A stretch of 64,000 nt of DNA, taken from positions 2,170,001 to 2,234,000 of the forward strand of contig OX335657.1 in NCBI GenBank assembly GCA_946894095.1. Direction: 5' to 3'. The position numbers were made by a program, and so were the translations under genes. The notes beneath the pieces were generated by a model. That model was not told the DNA's origin. It made no database searches and saw only the letters and a list, made by a program, of their open reading frames with translations. This document shows positions 29,701-41,455 of the stretch, in pieces; position 1 is the first letter of the stretch; each line of letters begins with the position of its first letter. The stretch comes from Incurvaria masculella (Eukaryota > Arthropoda > Insecta > Lepidoptera > Incurvariidae).

Positions 29701-30695
29701 AGTTTGAATTAGAATATTCAAACATATTTGTATGTATGGAGAGATTATGTAGCGACATGCAGTTACATCACAACATACTTCTTACGTTTTCTCTACAGAA
29801 ATACACCTTTTGCTATATGCTCTATGATTATGGGTGCTACGTACCTCATCTTTAGGAAGTGATTAATCAATCTGGTCATGTTTCATCATTATTTCGTTAC
29901 TTATTCGCTCTACGTGTAATCGCGGCACAGACGGTGAGTGAGCTCGCTTACGAATTCACTTGCTACTGATTTTCTCGAGTTCCAACGACACTTAAGGCTG
30001 CGTATGAAGCTAGACAAATTCCCGATTATATGTAGTTGTCTTTCCTCGGGCGACTTCAAGCTCGATAGCTGAGCGATAGTCCGCAAATCCGCTGGTATGG
30101 TGCCTCGCTTAGCGTGGCTTCGCGAGACGAGGTGTATTTGGTACGTTTTAAATTCTTTAATACGCCACAAAAAAACAATTTACAACAGAAAAGTATAGCC
30201 CAATAACAACATAGCTTATCTCTCAAACAGATTTCTTCCAGCCGACCTTTGGGTGTTTTAGTAGTTCAATAGGGATAAATTCGTAGTTAGGGGCGGTAGG
30301 TTTGGTTTGTGAGTTGGAGTATACTTATTATGTTAACCTAAAACTAAGCACACATTTGGTACATACATACATATATTAATTATGTAATAACCTTTCTTAA
30401 AAATAAGATGATAAATAAGAGTAATCTACCACCAGACGTTTCCGCATTAAACACAGTATTTTAATCCAAAGCAATCACCCAACTGCATCCGGCGTGTGGA
30501 AAGGGGAGCGGGGGAAATGTCCGCCGCTAACTGCACCGTAATTGGCTGCATTTGGCATAACTTTTGCGGATTCATTAGTCGGTGGTTTTATTGAAATGTT
30601 GGCAAGCGGCGGGCGGCGGGCGGCGCTCGCTAATAACCTCTATTGTTTGGCGCTTGGGCGGGAACAGGATGGGCCTTGCTTTGTTCACACAGGTT
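29701..30695. other. Mostly unassigned
   Basis: At 29935-30002 the sequence (CTCGCTTACGAATTCACTTG, GAGTTCCAACGACACTTAAG) resembles 11450-11508 inside the large TIR element, so a shared repeat is likely. Bases 30470-30670 are GC-rich with GGCGGGCGGCGGGCGGCG. No exon is supported. Confidence 0.35.
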
Positions 30696-30932
30696 GAGTC
30701 GCACACGAAGGGTTCCGTACCATTGTTTTTTCCCTATTTAATTTATATTATTTTACTTTTTACCTCTTTATTGTTATAGCGGCAAAATAAATACACACTC
30801 TGTGAAAATTTCGGCTTCCTACCTATTAGGGTTCATGAGATACAGCCCTGTGACAGACGGACGGACGGACGGACGGATGAAGCGACGGACGGACGGACAG
30901 CAGAGGCTTACATACGGTACGGAACCCTAAAA
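30696..30932 (+). mobile_element. Repeat A copy (5' end truncated)
   Basis: GAGTCGCACACGAAGGGTTC, ATAGCGGCAAAATAAATACA, ACGG tract interrupted by ATGAAGCG, and TACGGAACCCTAAAAAG. Continues directly into block Y. Confidence 0.8.
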
Positions 30933-31203
30933 AGGGAGGAGATATGGCATCGAGCGCGCCTACTATGGGACCCGTTGTCTCCAATTTTCAAAAACTACCA
31001 AACCAACTGAAACGTACATGCCACATGCAAACATAGTTGCAGACGTATTGAAGGGTCTGCGTGGGTGGGAAATTACTTGACGAATGCTATTTTGGAGCAC
31101 ATTTGCGCCTGGTTGCGGTGTTTCGACTGTATGGCATACGACGCGCCGCCGGATTTCCATACAATTATATGGCCATATTGACCATAAAGCGAAGACGCCA
31201 TAC
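30933..31203 (+). mobile_element. Block Y, second copy
   Basis: Same module as 4259-4545: GGAGGAGATATGGCATCGAG, CATGCAAACATAGTTGCAG, GACGAATGCTATTTTGGAG, ACAATTATATGGCCATATTG. Again placed directly after an A copy. A minus frame with NTSATMFACGMYV is partly shared with the first copy but broken there by stops. Confidence 0.6.
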
Positions 31204-31204
31204 T

Positions 31205-31452
31205 AAACTGGTCAAGTGCGAGTCGGATTTGCAGACGAAGGGTTCCGTGCCATGGTCAGAAATCACTTTTTTTATAGCGACAACAGAAATACACACTCTG
31301 TGAAAATTTCAAAAACGCCAAAAAAATGACGTTTCTTTATTGAAATTATTTTTACTGTTTGTTATTAAAGAAATACACACTTACATATGTGTATATTTCA
31401 ACTGCTGACTGACTGACAGCGGACCCTTAGCTATATGGTACGAAATCCTATA
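31205..31452 (+). mobile_element. Repeat A copy, diverged
   Basis: AACTGGTCAAGTGCGAGTCG, GACGAAGGGTTCCGTGCCAT, ACACACTCTGTGAAAATTTC, and a decayed end near GGTACGAAATCCTA. The microsatellite has almost vanished. It lies 1-2 bases after block Y, so A-Y-A is a tandem series. Confidence 0.7.
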
Positions 31453-31805
31453 CTACATTACTCGAAATAAATGGAATACGAGTTTATTGTTTGCATTGAT
31501 ATGAAAAAATATTTTCCAGTAACAGCCTGTATCTACTTAATGACTACGATAAATAAATACGGAAATGTTGGACGTTTCACAAGGGTCGTGTGCCACGAAT
31601 AAAATATGAATAATTCTGTATTATCGGACCTCGCGGGAATTTACCGCCATTATAGATATCACGCATCGATAATGCACTCTTACATTCTATGCTTTTCGCA
31701 TTTTTCGCATTGCGCATTTTTCGCACGTTGGAAACTTTAAAAAAATCTGTTCACTTCAACTTTTCATAATTTTTTAATTTGCGGAATATTTTTGAAATCG
31801 CTGTT
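31453..31805. other. Unassigned, with a short TTTTCGCA repeat
   Basis: At 31690-31724 TTTTCGCA occurs four times, partly tandem. Otherwise nothing recognised. Confidence 0.5.
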
Positions 31806-31811
31806 TCTTTG

Positions 31812-32316
31812 GGACTGTACATGGACGGCTAATACCACACCCACCGTCATTATGTTAGCCCAACACATCGAATTCCCGAAGGAAGAGTGGCTATACAGCA
31901 CGGTTACATTGAACTGGATCGAAAACACGGAACAAATGTCATTGCCGTTCCGACCATATTTTCATCCAACGCAATAGTAGGTACTATTGCGTCGGATGAA
32001 AATATGGCGGACCAGGGCGGACTAAATCCAATCTCCTAGTAGGGTAAATGAAAAGATGGTCGAAGCGCTATTGAAAAATTGACCGTGTTTTCGTTCCCGT
32101 TCAAGGTAGCCGTGCTCACAAAGGTAAGGTCGTGGCATTGCACCTATTCTTCGGGAATGTGGTGTATTGGAATAATATCACAACGGTGATTGTGTGGTAT
32201 TAGCTCACAGTCAGGTTGCAAGAAAAAAACAAACATTCCGAACCATGGAGCAGGACGCATTCGTAACGAAATGCACTTATTCAAATCAGAAAGAGAAATA
32301 AATAAGTACATTCACG
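31812..32316 (-). mobile_element. SINE T, rearranged and interrupted by an inverted T
   Basis: Minus pieces in family order are 31812-31979 (tail to CATATTTTCATCCAACGCAA), 32010-32045 (GACCAGGGCGGACTAAATCC) and 32228-32316 (CATTCCGAACCATGGAGCAG to GAAAGAGAAATAAA). They are split at 31976-32005 by a short inverted duplication (ACTATTGCGTCGGATGAAAA) and at 32049-32222 by an oppositely oriented T fragment. The tRNA-like head is missing. Confidence 0.75.
32049..32222 (+). mobile_element. Inverted SINE T fragment inside a minus T
   Basis: GAAAAGATGGTCGAAGCGC to GTGTGGTATTAGCTCACAGT and TCAGGTTGCAAG. With 31812-31979 it forms an inverted repeat with arms of about 170 bp, able to fold into a long hairpin RNA if transcribed. 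Confidence 0.75.
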
Positions 32317-32426
32317 GAGGGGGGGAGCCTTTATATGGTTAATGCAATTTCATTCTTCGCGTTCTACTTATACATTATCCTAAAATTCATTAAATTAATA
32401 TATACCTGGGTATCAAAAGTTTACCT

Positions 32427-32692
32427 TTTTAGGGTTTCGTACCCATAGGGTGCCAACGGAACCCTATTACTAAGCCACCGCTGCCCTTCCGTCCGTCACA
32501 GGGCTGTATCTCATAAACCCAGGCAGCTGAAATGTTCACAGAGTGTGTATTTATTTTGCCGCTATAACAACAAATAGGTAAAACTAAAGGTCCCCCCCCC
32601 ATACAAAAAAGGTTACGTTTTTGTGTTAAACCTTGTACGACGGTACGAAACCCTTCGTGTGCGAGTCCGTCTCGCACTTGGCCGGTTTTTTT
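32427..32692 (-). mobile_element. Repeat A copy
   Basis: TAGGGTTTCGTACCCATAGG to TTCGTGTGCGAGTCCGTC, TCGCACTTGGCCGGTTTTT. Very short CCGT tract. Complete at both ends. Confidence 0.85.
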
Positions 32693-32935
32693 TTAATTCT
32701 AGGTATATGCCACGGATCTTCGAAATGGCGATCAGCATAGATCTGTTCATTTCTCAGTACTGTCCCGTTCATAGAAACTAAAGAAAATATTCCGGGAGGT
32801 CGCGACATTTTTGGTCACGATAAGGTAAATGGCTGAATCTGGGTTCACATGTTAGAGACCAACCATCTGATGCTAAATATGTCGGTCTGCCTGTGCCAAG
32901 TGGTTGCGTTATCTAGATTGACTATATAAAATATA

Positions 32936-33120
32936 CTAGCTGCGGTACCCGGCTCCGCTCGGGTTAGTGTCGGCTAAATTATCTCATGGATAAAAAGTAG
33001 CCCACATGACTGGTCCAAAATAGGGTCAAACTGGTCCAGGACAATGTATCCATGTACCAAATTTAATCAAGATCGTTCGAGCCGAAATAGCATGATTTTA
33101 TGAGAAACATCCAATAATTC
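32936..33120 (+). mobile_element. Repeat S (CTAGCTG...CCCGGCTCCGC), 5' part
   Basis: ACTAGCTGCGGTACCCGGCT, CCGCTCGGGT, GGATAAAAAGTAGCC, TGGTCCAGGACAATGTATCC, GATCGTTCGAGCCGAAATAG. A dispersed lepidopteran repeat also at 41182 and 51690 (minus). Confidence 0.65.
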
Positions 33121-33879
33121 CCATTTAGAGCTTCGTTGACGTTTGGTGGCTATTCAAAAAAAAACATTTTAAACAACCGCGAGAACCTTTCTGCACTTTC
33201 ACTGCTACATTGCTTACCTAGTAAGTAACGTGTAACGTAGGTAAGTTTTGCGTGGACTCCAACCCACAGCCAGCCTCAACATCGAAAACAGTAACCCATC
33301 TCGAACCTGACTGCTCCCAGAGATGCTATACATTGATAAAATACGCACATAAATCAGGTAAGTGGTTCACATGTTATAAGACTTTAAGACTCACTACTTA
33401 CCCTTCTGGTAATGAAGCGTTATATTATGTAATCTATAAGTTTTTAGTAGAATCAGGCTAGACGTAGATACAATGCACATCTAAATCGAGTAATTGGTTC
33501 TCAAGGATTTTATTCTGTTGGTCGCTCCTCCGGCGATTTAGCGTGATGCCAAGTAGTCCTAAAGTTGCAGGAAATACCAAGCCGTACTTCAGTAAAAGTA
33601 AGCGCTGCCGCCGCAAAGCCGAGCCGTGCATAGCATTGCAGTTTGTATGACAGCCCCATAAGCGTAAGCGGAACTGAATTCTATTTAGCCAATCCTAATT
33701 CCCGGGTAGTTACATGTACGTGTACTAAGTTTTACAAATCGCTAGTGCCTTGGAAATTCGCCAAACGGACACCAAACAGTCACGACGTCTGCCCTCCCCC
33801 CGCCGCCGCTCCCCGCCACCGCCCCCGGCTCCTCTCCCCCTAGTGTGAAGTAGCGCTACCGGCATCGTTTTCGGAGCCC
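33121..33879. other. Unassigned
   Basis: Short frames at 33252-33461 and 33643-33843 have no domain. A CCGCC-rich patch lies at 33785-33840. No exon is supported. Confidence 0.35.
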
Positions 33880-34080
33880 CGTGAAAGTTCTAAAGCCCAT
33901 GGGCACATAAATTGTAGCCTATGTGTTATTCTGATATATAAGCTATATTATTGTAAAGTTTCATTAGAATCCATTCAGTAGTTTTTACGTGAAAGAGTAA
34001 CAAACATCCATCCATCCATCCATCCATCCATCCATCCATCCATTATTACAAACTTTCCCCTTTATATTATTTATTAGATA
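33880..34080 (+). mobile_element. Retroposon 3' end with (CCAT)n
   Basis: GTAGCCTATGTGTTATTCTG, AAGTTTCATTAGAATCCATT, CAGTAGTTTTTACGTGAAAG, AGTAACAAACATCCATCC, a (CCAT)n tract at 34008-34042 and ACAAACTTTCCCCTTTATAT. This is a common tail of short retroposons in Lepidoptera. It may belong with the S 5' part at 32936. Confidence 0.65.
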
Positions 34081-34486
34081 GATGTTGGTATGTACCTGCT
34101 GATGAATATACTGATTGTCTTGAAACATTGATACCTATTAATTATACAACAATAACCAGTCAGTTTATTAGTTAAATACTTAAATATACCTAAAGTTGTA
34201 TCTGCAACCTAAATCGCCTATAACTACGAAATGCAACCAAAGCATTGTTCAGTTTTGGCATTGCTAAGCAAGTATGTACTGATACTTGGATGCTTCGTTA
34301 TTTGCAGCCATTTACCTTATCATACATATTTTTGGTCACCATAACTACTTTTTCAGGCGCCTTATCTAGGAAACGCAACCACTTGGCACAGGCAGACTGA
34401 CACATTTAGCTTCAGAGGGTTGGTCTTTATCCTGTGAACCCAGTTTCAGCCATTTTAGATATCGATACCATTTTGGTCGCCACATC
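34081..34486. other. Unassigned
   Basis: Bases 34365-34415 (ACGCAACCACTTGGCACAGG, CAGACTGACA) resemble 32875-32905 in reverse complement (CTGCCTGTGCCAAGTGGTTG), so two short inverted copies of an unknown repeat lie about 1.5 kb apart. Otherwise nothing. Confidence 0.45.
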
Positions 34487-34661
34487 CTAGGCTGAGATAA
34501 ATAGTCGTAACCGAAACTAAGACTAACGGAAAGTAGTACTTTGTGACGTCACGTTGACACATTTTGTATTGACGAAATCTCAAAGTAATGCAAAATGACG
34601 TCACAAAGTACTACTTTTCTTTAGTCTTAGTTTCTGATACGACTATTTATCTTAGCCCTAG
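34487..34661. mobile_element. MITE family P, palindromic copy 2
   Basis: CTGAGATAAATAGTCGTAAC, AAACTAAGACTAA, AGTAGTACTTTGTGACGTCA is inverted at 34590-34661. Arms are about 65 bp and highly matched, leaving a spacer of about 40 bp. Shares its terminal motif with 28410-28704. Confidence 0.85.
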
Positions 34662-35170
34662 TCTAAAACGTCGACACATATATTTTGTATGTTCACCAAT
34701 ATGCTTATGCGACGTGTGGTACAATGGGGTCGTCAGATCTGTGTGTCACCAATTATATATAATATAAATAATAAACTATTTATTATTAACCTTTACTACT
34801 CCTAGACAAAGGCGGATAAGAAATTGATGAAGTAAGTATGACTCAGCAAAGCTAACATAGCCTTGAGAAGCTTTATGCATAATTGTATCGCTTCACAAAA
34901 GTTAGGCGAAAAGCCTAGGTCATTCGAAATAATGTAGAAAAATGCTGAAAAAAGTAGAATCCGTGCTGAAACATTCTTGGAAATGTATACAATTACACGG
35001 TAAAGTTATTGCATTAAATCCCGGGCATGAAATCTAGTGAAGAAATAAATGGTTTCTCTTTTTTTTATATCTTAAGAATTTTCGCCGCCTGTACGCGAAA
35101 TTTCGGAAAAACTAAAGAAGGAACTTCTGTTTTGTATAATATCTTTCTTTATTTACCTTCATACAAATTT
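34662..35170. other. Unassigned
   Basis: AT-rich, nothing recognised. Confidence 0.4.
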
Positions 35171-35285
35171 TCATTTCTCTGTTGTGTGACATAGCATATA
35201 TTTCTCTGTTGTGTGACATAGGATATATTTCTCTGTTGTGTGACATGGGATATATTTCTCTGTTTTGTGACATAGGATATATTTT
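35171..35285. repeat. 27-bp tandem repeat, four units
   Basis: Unit ATTTCTCTGTTGTGTGACAT plus AGGATAT, four near-identical copies. The period is a multiple of three, so the minus strand keeps an open frame repeating REIYPMSHN. It starts at a chance ATG and has no flanking gene signals. Confidence 0.9.
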
Positions 35286-36767
35286 TCGAAAAAACAAAAT
35301 TGTGTAGGCATGAATATTTATTGCCTGATATTAGATACCAAATATCAAGTAAATTGAAACATTGGTTTTCAAATGATTAGTAAACTATGTTTGTATAGGG
35401 AACGTATTTTTTTATGCTTGCCGCCCACCTCAAGTTATTGAGACGGGCTTTATTTATGGTTACCAGTGAGAAACATTTCTTCAAACCTCGCACCAAGGTT
35501 TTTGTACAAAATTGTAAATTCTTTCTATTATGATATGACTACGACTCGACGATTTTGGTTTTTTTTTTATTTACTTGCTTGCTTCTTGCCAAATTTCATT
35601 ATTCTAGGTTTACGGTTAGAATCCTGTAGGTTTCGATGTTTTGCGAGTGATAACATATGTCACGTCATGTCGCGTTGACTTCGAAGTTTGACTTCTTACT
35701 ACTCTTAGGACTACAGACGAAAGAATTTGATACATATTTATTTTTAACTTAATACCGAGGAGGAATAATAATTCAAGACTATCTCCGAGCCTTCCTGAGA
35801 TAGTCTTGACACATAGACAGACGGACAACTATTCGAACCTATAATGGTTCTTAATTCGTTTTGAGGAAGAGACCCCTATAAATCATGCTTTATCAAAGTA
35901 AGACTTAAAAAAAATGTTATAGAACTTTTTCGTACCAACGTCCTTAAGAGATAAAGTCGACAAAAGCTATTATGGTAATATCTTTAAGTTGGACTCTGAT
36001 TGTCCAAGGTCCCGTAAAAACTGAATTAGCACCATTCAAAGTCGCATTACTGACAATCACTCTCAACACCGTTTCAACGTCGACTTCTCAATTCAGGACG
36101 CGACAAGAGGAAAAAACGAGCAGGCTCTTTGTAATTCCCAACGAAATCTCTGGAATTGATAGGGTTTTGGGAATTATATATTACTGTTTAGTATGCGCCT
36201 CGCGCGTACCTACAACGCTCTATGCACAAAGTACACGCGCGAGCTTTAGAGATACGTTTAAGTTTGGGGCGGACTGTACAAAGTATTCTATTAAGGCACC
36301 AACTGAGTCCAGCGGTCAGCAAACAAACGATAATGGCGACCTTCGATAGCATTTGTTTGCGGTAGGGTTCATTGTTGTATGCGCGTCAAAATAGTTTTCA
36401 GGCGAGCGAAATTATTGTTTTTGTAACGTAAATTGTACTTTTAAAAGTGAATTGTATCTTTCACACTTATTCACTAGATAAATATGCGATCTTTTACCAT
36501 ATAAAAAATCTAAATCATTTATAGTTTCCAAGCGCTGGCTTTAAAACCTAGTAAATAGGTGTTTACAAACAATTTTTTTTAAGAATATAGGCAACGCATT
36601 AAAACCCTTTTACGGTCTTACACTAGATAATAGTCTAAACTTTGATATTTTGATTTTTCTACGGGTGTTTATTCAAAACTGGCGCTGAGATAAAATAAAC
36701 ATAACTTTAAAACATGAGAGGTTAGCGTCACATGGAGCCTTAACGAAAATAACTAAAAAATACTATC
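35286..36767. other. Unassigned; one short hairpin
   Basis: CAAGACTATCTC (35774-35785) is inverted at 35798-35809. The 125-codon frame at 35972-36349 lacks any recognisable domain or splice context and is judged chance. Confidence 0.4.
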
Positions 36768-36835
36768 CATGTATTCCATCCAGTTCTAAAAAGTCTTGGC
36801 AGGGCACCTCGTTCCTTCAGGAATGTGACAGTAGG
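36768..36835 (+). mobile_element. SINE T fragment
   Basis: TATTCCATCCAGTTCTAAAA, GTCTTGGCAGGGCACCTCGT, TCCTTCAGGAATGTG. About 70 bases of the body. Confidence 0.6.
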
Positions 36836-36916
36836 TGCGAAACTGTCAACACTCCTCGAATTAGAATCAAACAATCCTTATAATCATCATAGCGTTGATA
36901 CACTGTGGAATTGCAC

Positions 36917-37050
36917 TTCAAGTTATTTCCCCCAAAGTAGAGCCTGGATTCTTGAACATGGTGTGAGAAGCACCTGGCCGGCAGGCATGGTTTTCGCAGT
37001 CCCCGTGAAATTTTAAAATCCCATGCGCGCCTTCGGGCACCTCTTATGCG
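36917..37050 (+). mobile_element. LINE end, related to 18852-19222
   Basis: Plus-strand CTTGAACATGGTGTGAGAAG, GGCCGGCAGGCATGGTTTTC, GCAGTCCCCGTGAAATTTTA, TTCGGGCACC is the counterpart of the minus-strand LINE end at 18852-18960. Reading gives HGV then AGRHGF with a frameshift. It diverges from that copy right after GGGCACC, exactly where the foldback arm begins at 18848. Confidence 0.7.
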
Positions 37051-37872
37051 AATGCCAGGTGTTCAAGCAAGTGGTAATTCACACGGTTGATAAAGGCGCC
37101 GGATGACACCAATGCGTCGGAAATAAACCCTAACCAACTGGATCCAGGAAGAACTAAGGCTTATTACTACCAGCGGTGTCTGCTGGCTGTTGGCTGGCTT
37201 CTGCACCGTCGTGGACACTGGAATCGTTGCACACACTGACATACACTTGCTCCCGTAAATTACAATTCGAAGTGTCACGGCACTGACAGCTCCAGGCCAA
37301 AGATAGCTTTGTTTTTTTTACAAAATGTTTTTGCCAGGGGCAGGCCAAGGACCTTTCTTTACAGCCGTCAGGCAAACTTAACACGAGGCGTACCCCTTAT
37401 CCCGCGCTTCACATAAAACATTGGAGGTAACTGTTTCATCACCTGTTCACGCCATTCGATTATAAAAACCCCTTTAAGACTTTTCCGCATTTTTAAAGAT
37501 TACACCCCTCCATCCTCCCAGCATTTATAAGTCCAGGGCAGCGGAGGCGAGAATTCTTTCTTTGGAATCTGAGAAATTTTTCATTCTCCCGTCGCCTCAT
37601 CAGGCTAATTCACTAATAAGGAGGGTCGACCGGCGAAGGCACGGCGAGGTGGAGCGGAGCGGACCGGCCGATTATGAGAGCACTTTGTTCGGGCGGCGCG
37701 CTTTCTTCCCACGATTTACATTCAAATTAGGTGTAAAACGACGACGTGTGAATGCTATGGAGAGTTTTTTATGTTTTATATTTTACAGCCAGAGTAATTA
37801 ATCTGGATATTATCTATACTTTCCAGCCATTATATATAATATTTACTGAATTTTAACAAAATCATTACTGTG
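37051..37872. other. Unassigned, GC-rich patch 37600-37720
   Basis: The patch (GGAGGGTCGACCGGCG, GGAGCGGAGCGGACCGGCCG) is unlike its surroundings but gives no splice-bounded exon. Confidence 0.3.
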
Positions 37873-38271
37873 GCAGAGTTTGGAGCAGCTCGTAGCTCAG
37901 GGGCGGGTGTTCTTGGCTTCAATTCCAGAGGTCTGGGTTAAAATTTCCGCCCCGTTTATTCTTTCTTTTCTGAGTTACTTCTTTTGTGAATTTCTTTATG
38001 AAAGTGAATTCGGAATCTATTTTACACTCTAGGTCCCCTTCCCCTACTAGGTGGCAGGGTTAAACACACCCGGTTTGGTACCATCGCATTGGATGAAAAG
38101 ATTGTCGAAGCGGCAATGGAAAATTATCTCTGTCTAATCCTTTCAGTTCAATGTAGCCGTGCTCATAAAGGTGCTGGCATGGCACCTAATTCCTTCGGGA
38201 ATTCGGTAGCTTTGGCTTATATCATGACGGTGGGTGTGGTATTAGGCATATATGTCCGGTCACATAAAACA
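37873..38271 (+). mobile_element. SINE T, full-length plus copy
   Basis: Head GAGCAGCTCGTAGCTCAGGG with a recognisable A box, a decayed B box (GGGTTAAAATTTCCG), then CGGAATCTATTTTACACTC, CCTTCCCCTACTAGGTGGCA, GTACCATCGCATTGGATG, CGAAGCGGCAATGG and the tail TATATGTCCGGTCACATAAA. Diverged and thus older than 61666-62032. Confidence 0.85.
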
Positions 38272-38319
38272 GAGGAGATGCTAGTAAGAACTATAGGCCC
38301 ATGTTTGTTACTTTAACTA

Positions 38320-38341
38320 ATTCCAAATAGCTATTTGGAAT
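38320..38341. repeat. 22-bp perfect palindrome
   Basis: ATTCCAAATAG followed directly by CTATTTGGAAT, with no spacer. It lies about 50 bases after the SINE T tail. Confidence 0.9.
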
Positions 38342-40131
38342 ATTGTCTATATTCAGTTATTTATTTAGCAGAATTAATCAGAATATAAAATCCATAATAA
38401 CATAATAACTATCCATTATGTATAGTCACTATTTATTAAAATTGTCTGTAACAGATATATAAAAAATATATGTGTAAACTTCAAGATAAAGTGACTTTAA
38501 ACACAAAATCTCTAACGTAAGCACTGGCATGATTATCGATAGAGATTCAAAGAGTTTTATGCCGTCGTTTCACATACAAAACAGCGATTCGGTCTTTGCA
38601 GTTCCAAGAAAACTACACATTTACAGCGATGGTATTCCGCCGCATCGCCTTTATAACGCCCAACGGTTAGCTCATAACTTAGTTCACCTGTATATACGTT
38701 CCGTACCCTCCGGCAACTGACAAGCACTGCCGGAGCTACACATACTAGCGGCAAGGCTAGGCAAGAGCGAAGCGACAGCGAATATTGGTAGAAGAAGTAA
38801 TTGTGTACATGAAAATAACGTCTTCTCCGTTACCCAAGTAGCCACTTTCGAAAAACTTATGTAGTTAAATTTTGTAGTCACTTAAAACCATGCCATATTA
38901 TTTGTTTCATTAAAACAATGACAGCATCCTCAAAATATCCTAAAACTATTTACGTTGTGATTGTTTTAAAAACTAGCAATGCTACCTGCATTGCAAGCGC
39001 CAGATGCTAGAATGAAACAAAAAAATAGCGTTAATTAAAATTTTCTAAATTGCATTTTATTTAAGTGACAAACTGTCAAAAACCATTTTGGCTATTTAAT
39101 TTTACTTGTGACAACCAACTACCGGTTGTTTTTTCCGACTTCTATATCTTAACTCACTTTGTGTTTATGTTTACCCTGTGTAGCATCAATATTATTTTAT
39201 GTTCCAGAGGGAAACGTAGTGGAGGAAGATTCCATGTTATGTACTTAATAATGTTGTTATTGTTTTTTTATGTATTTATCTCTGTGTTTTCTCATACATA
39301 AATAAATAAAATGTAAGTTGAACGAAAATTCAAGCTATATGTACATATAAACTACATCAAAATTGTATGAGTAGTTCTCTAGAACAGACAAACAGACGGC
39401 ATTACTTAGATTTTATAAGCAGTAGAGATAATTTATTTAGGTTACTCTGTTACACTAAGGGTGAAATGCGTAATCTCAGGTTTTTGTTATGGCTATTATA
39501 TATCCGTCCTTATTTTTCGCCTGAAGAAGAAAGAAGATATATCTATAATAATAATCATAACTATGACATTTACCAGAGAAGGTGCACACCTAAATGTAGT
39601 GCCCATAGATAAATTGCCGTGATGAACAACTTCGCTCTCTTTGCTAGTCGCTCTAATGTACCCCCTTTCCCCTGCTATCGCACACCCGTGTAATCCACCT
39701 CAAGGACGCCGTAACACCGTTGTAACAAACGCGATGAGACTCCCCTTAACACTGTAAATGTTTCACGAATAAATGTCGCCCGTGTCGGAATGCGATGGAT
39801 GTGTCTCGAATCTTGTCAGCTTAATGAGTGTGTTATGTTTATCACTTAGTACATTGTATGTGAACGCTTTAATGGAAACGCGTTTGTACATTTAAGTGAT
39901 ATCTGTGGTAATGTCCTAGAAATAATAATTAGAAACCTAAGCCATGCTTAGGTGCAATCTTCACCAATAGAAATGCTGTTGAGAATGTAAGCATATTTTG
40001 TATCATCCACAAATAAATACACTCAAGTTGAGACAAATTTCACTAATGGTTCTCTGAGCTGTAGACCTAGTGAGTCTGTCTTTTTGAACATTTGATTTTT
40101 TTAAAAATATAACACATTTAAAAAGAAATCA
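38342..40131. other. Unassigned
   Basis: About 1.8 kb without a recognised gene or repeat family. Frames of up to 81 codons (39367-39612) have no domain. A short hairpin, CCTAAGCCATGCTTAGG, lies near 39935. Confidence 0.4.
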
Positions 40132-40360
40132 AAAAACTGGCTCGACTAAAAAATTCTAAATAAATTTCGAGCCTGCTTGCAAAATTTCAAGAGAATCGGC
40201 TGAGAAATGCGACCCGTAAAGGAAAACAGCTTTTTTCAAAATTAGTCTGCCGTTTTGAATAAAAATAAAAAACTGGCTCGACTAAAAAATAAATCGAACT
40301 TGCTTACAAAATTTCCGCGAAACGGTTGAGAAATGCGACCTATGGAGGAGAACAGCCGGA
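40132..40360 (+). repeat. Direct repeat pair, 135-bp spacing
   Basis: AAACTGGCTCGACTAAAAAA, then (A/T)TTTCGAGCCTGCTTGCA or its diverged form, GGCTGAGAAATGCGACC and GGA(A/G)AACAGC occur at 40134-40232 and 40268-40352. A tandemly duplicated fragment of an unknown repeat. Confidence 0.75.
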
Positions 40361-41181
40361 CATATGACAGCATTTTTGTCCAATCTTGAAACGTTTCCAA
40401 TCTTTGCAATGCTCGGTTAATAATCCAAAAAATTTTTTTAAATGTATTTAATGATCCAAAATAATTTCTTGGAACATTGTTTTTAACTTTATTAGCCCAA
40501 CGCGATGCACAACGATGGGTAGCCATATTGTGATGCAAGATTAACCCATAGCGAGTCCTGCGTCTCCTGTCCCGACGCGTTCCTAGTCGGGCACGGTCTA
40601 TATACCCATTATTATTACTCATGGGTATTGGTTCCAACGACGGGCTGAAGAAATTAAATTTAAATGGAGAGGTTAAAAACGCTTACTCACGTTATGGTTG
40701 AAAGATAGAAGAGTGAGGGAGAAAGAGAGAGACCGAAATACATTATATTAAGTTTCAGTGTTGCTAAATCTCGAGCACACATTTTAGCATTGCCCAGAAT
40801 AATAAATCACTATTAAAATTTATACTAATAAGGGAATTAGTACAAGAAAAAGGCCTACCGAAATTTCATTTTCTTTTGTCGATTTACAAATAAATTAGCG
40901 GTTAATTATAATTAGTTGTATAGAGTAAATATTTGTATCCTAATAAATACCAACAAAATATTCCATTCCCTGAAAAAATAAAAACACGTGGCCATAACTT
41001 CCAGCAGGCTCGGCTGCACGCGCAATTTAAACTGCTCTCAAATTTATTTATTGTTGTTCTCAAAACTAACATTCAGAAGAAGCAGCCTTTAAAAGAAGGG
41101 ACGTGATAAGTCTTTCAGTTAAGACAGTAATTTTCCCATACCAAGTTAACATAAAACGGGGGTGCATTTTATTATTAACTA
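40361..41181. other. Unassigned
   Basis: The 131-codon minus frame at 40242-40637 runs across the direct repeat and has no domain; judged non-coding. Confidence 0.4.
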
Positions 41182-41455
41182 GCAAAGGTACCCGGCTCCG
41201 CTTGGGTCAATGTCGTGACTGATGTCAGGCTGAATTATTTCCTGGATATAGTATGAGTACCCCCTACAAACTTTCATCCCCTATTTTACCTCCTTAGAAT
41301 GTAATTTTAACCCCGAAAGGCAGCCTTTGTCATTCTCCAAGTTTCAGACTATCTCTATACCGAAATTCGTCAAAATTGCAGCGTCTTTGGCTTGAAAACG
41401 CAGCAGACAAACACGGTTACTTTCGCATTTATAATATTAGTATGGATTGGATTAA
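41182..41455 (+). mobile_element. Repeat S copy
   Basis: AACTAGCAAAGGTACCCGGC, TCCGCTTGGGTCAATGTCGT, GAATTATTTCCTGGATATAG, GCAGACAAACACGGTTACTT, TCGCATTTATAATATTAGTA. Both termini are of the common lepidopteran short-repeat type. Confidence 0.7.

Noticed and set aside
35112..35297. Minus ORF with a nine-residue REIYPMSHN repeat
   Set aside because: It is produced by a 27-bp tandem repeat whose period is divisible by three; no gene signals surround it.
35972..36349. 125-codon plus ORF
   Set aside because: No domain, no splice context and average composition; length is possible by chance in 64 kb.
40242..40637. 131-codon minus ORF
   Set aside because: It overlaps a duplicated repeat and has no recognisable domain or splice sites.
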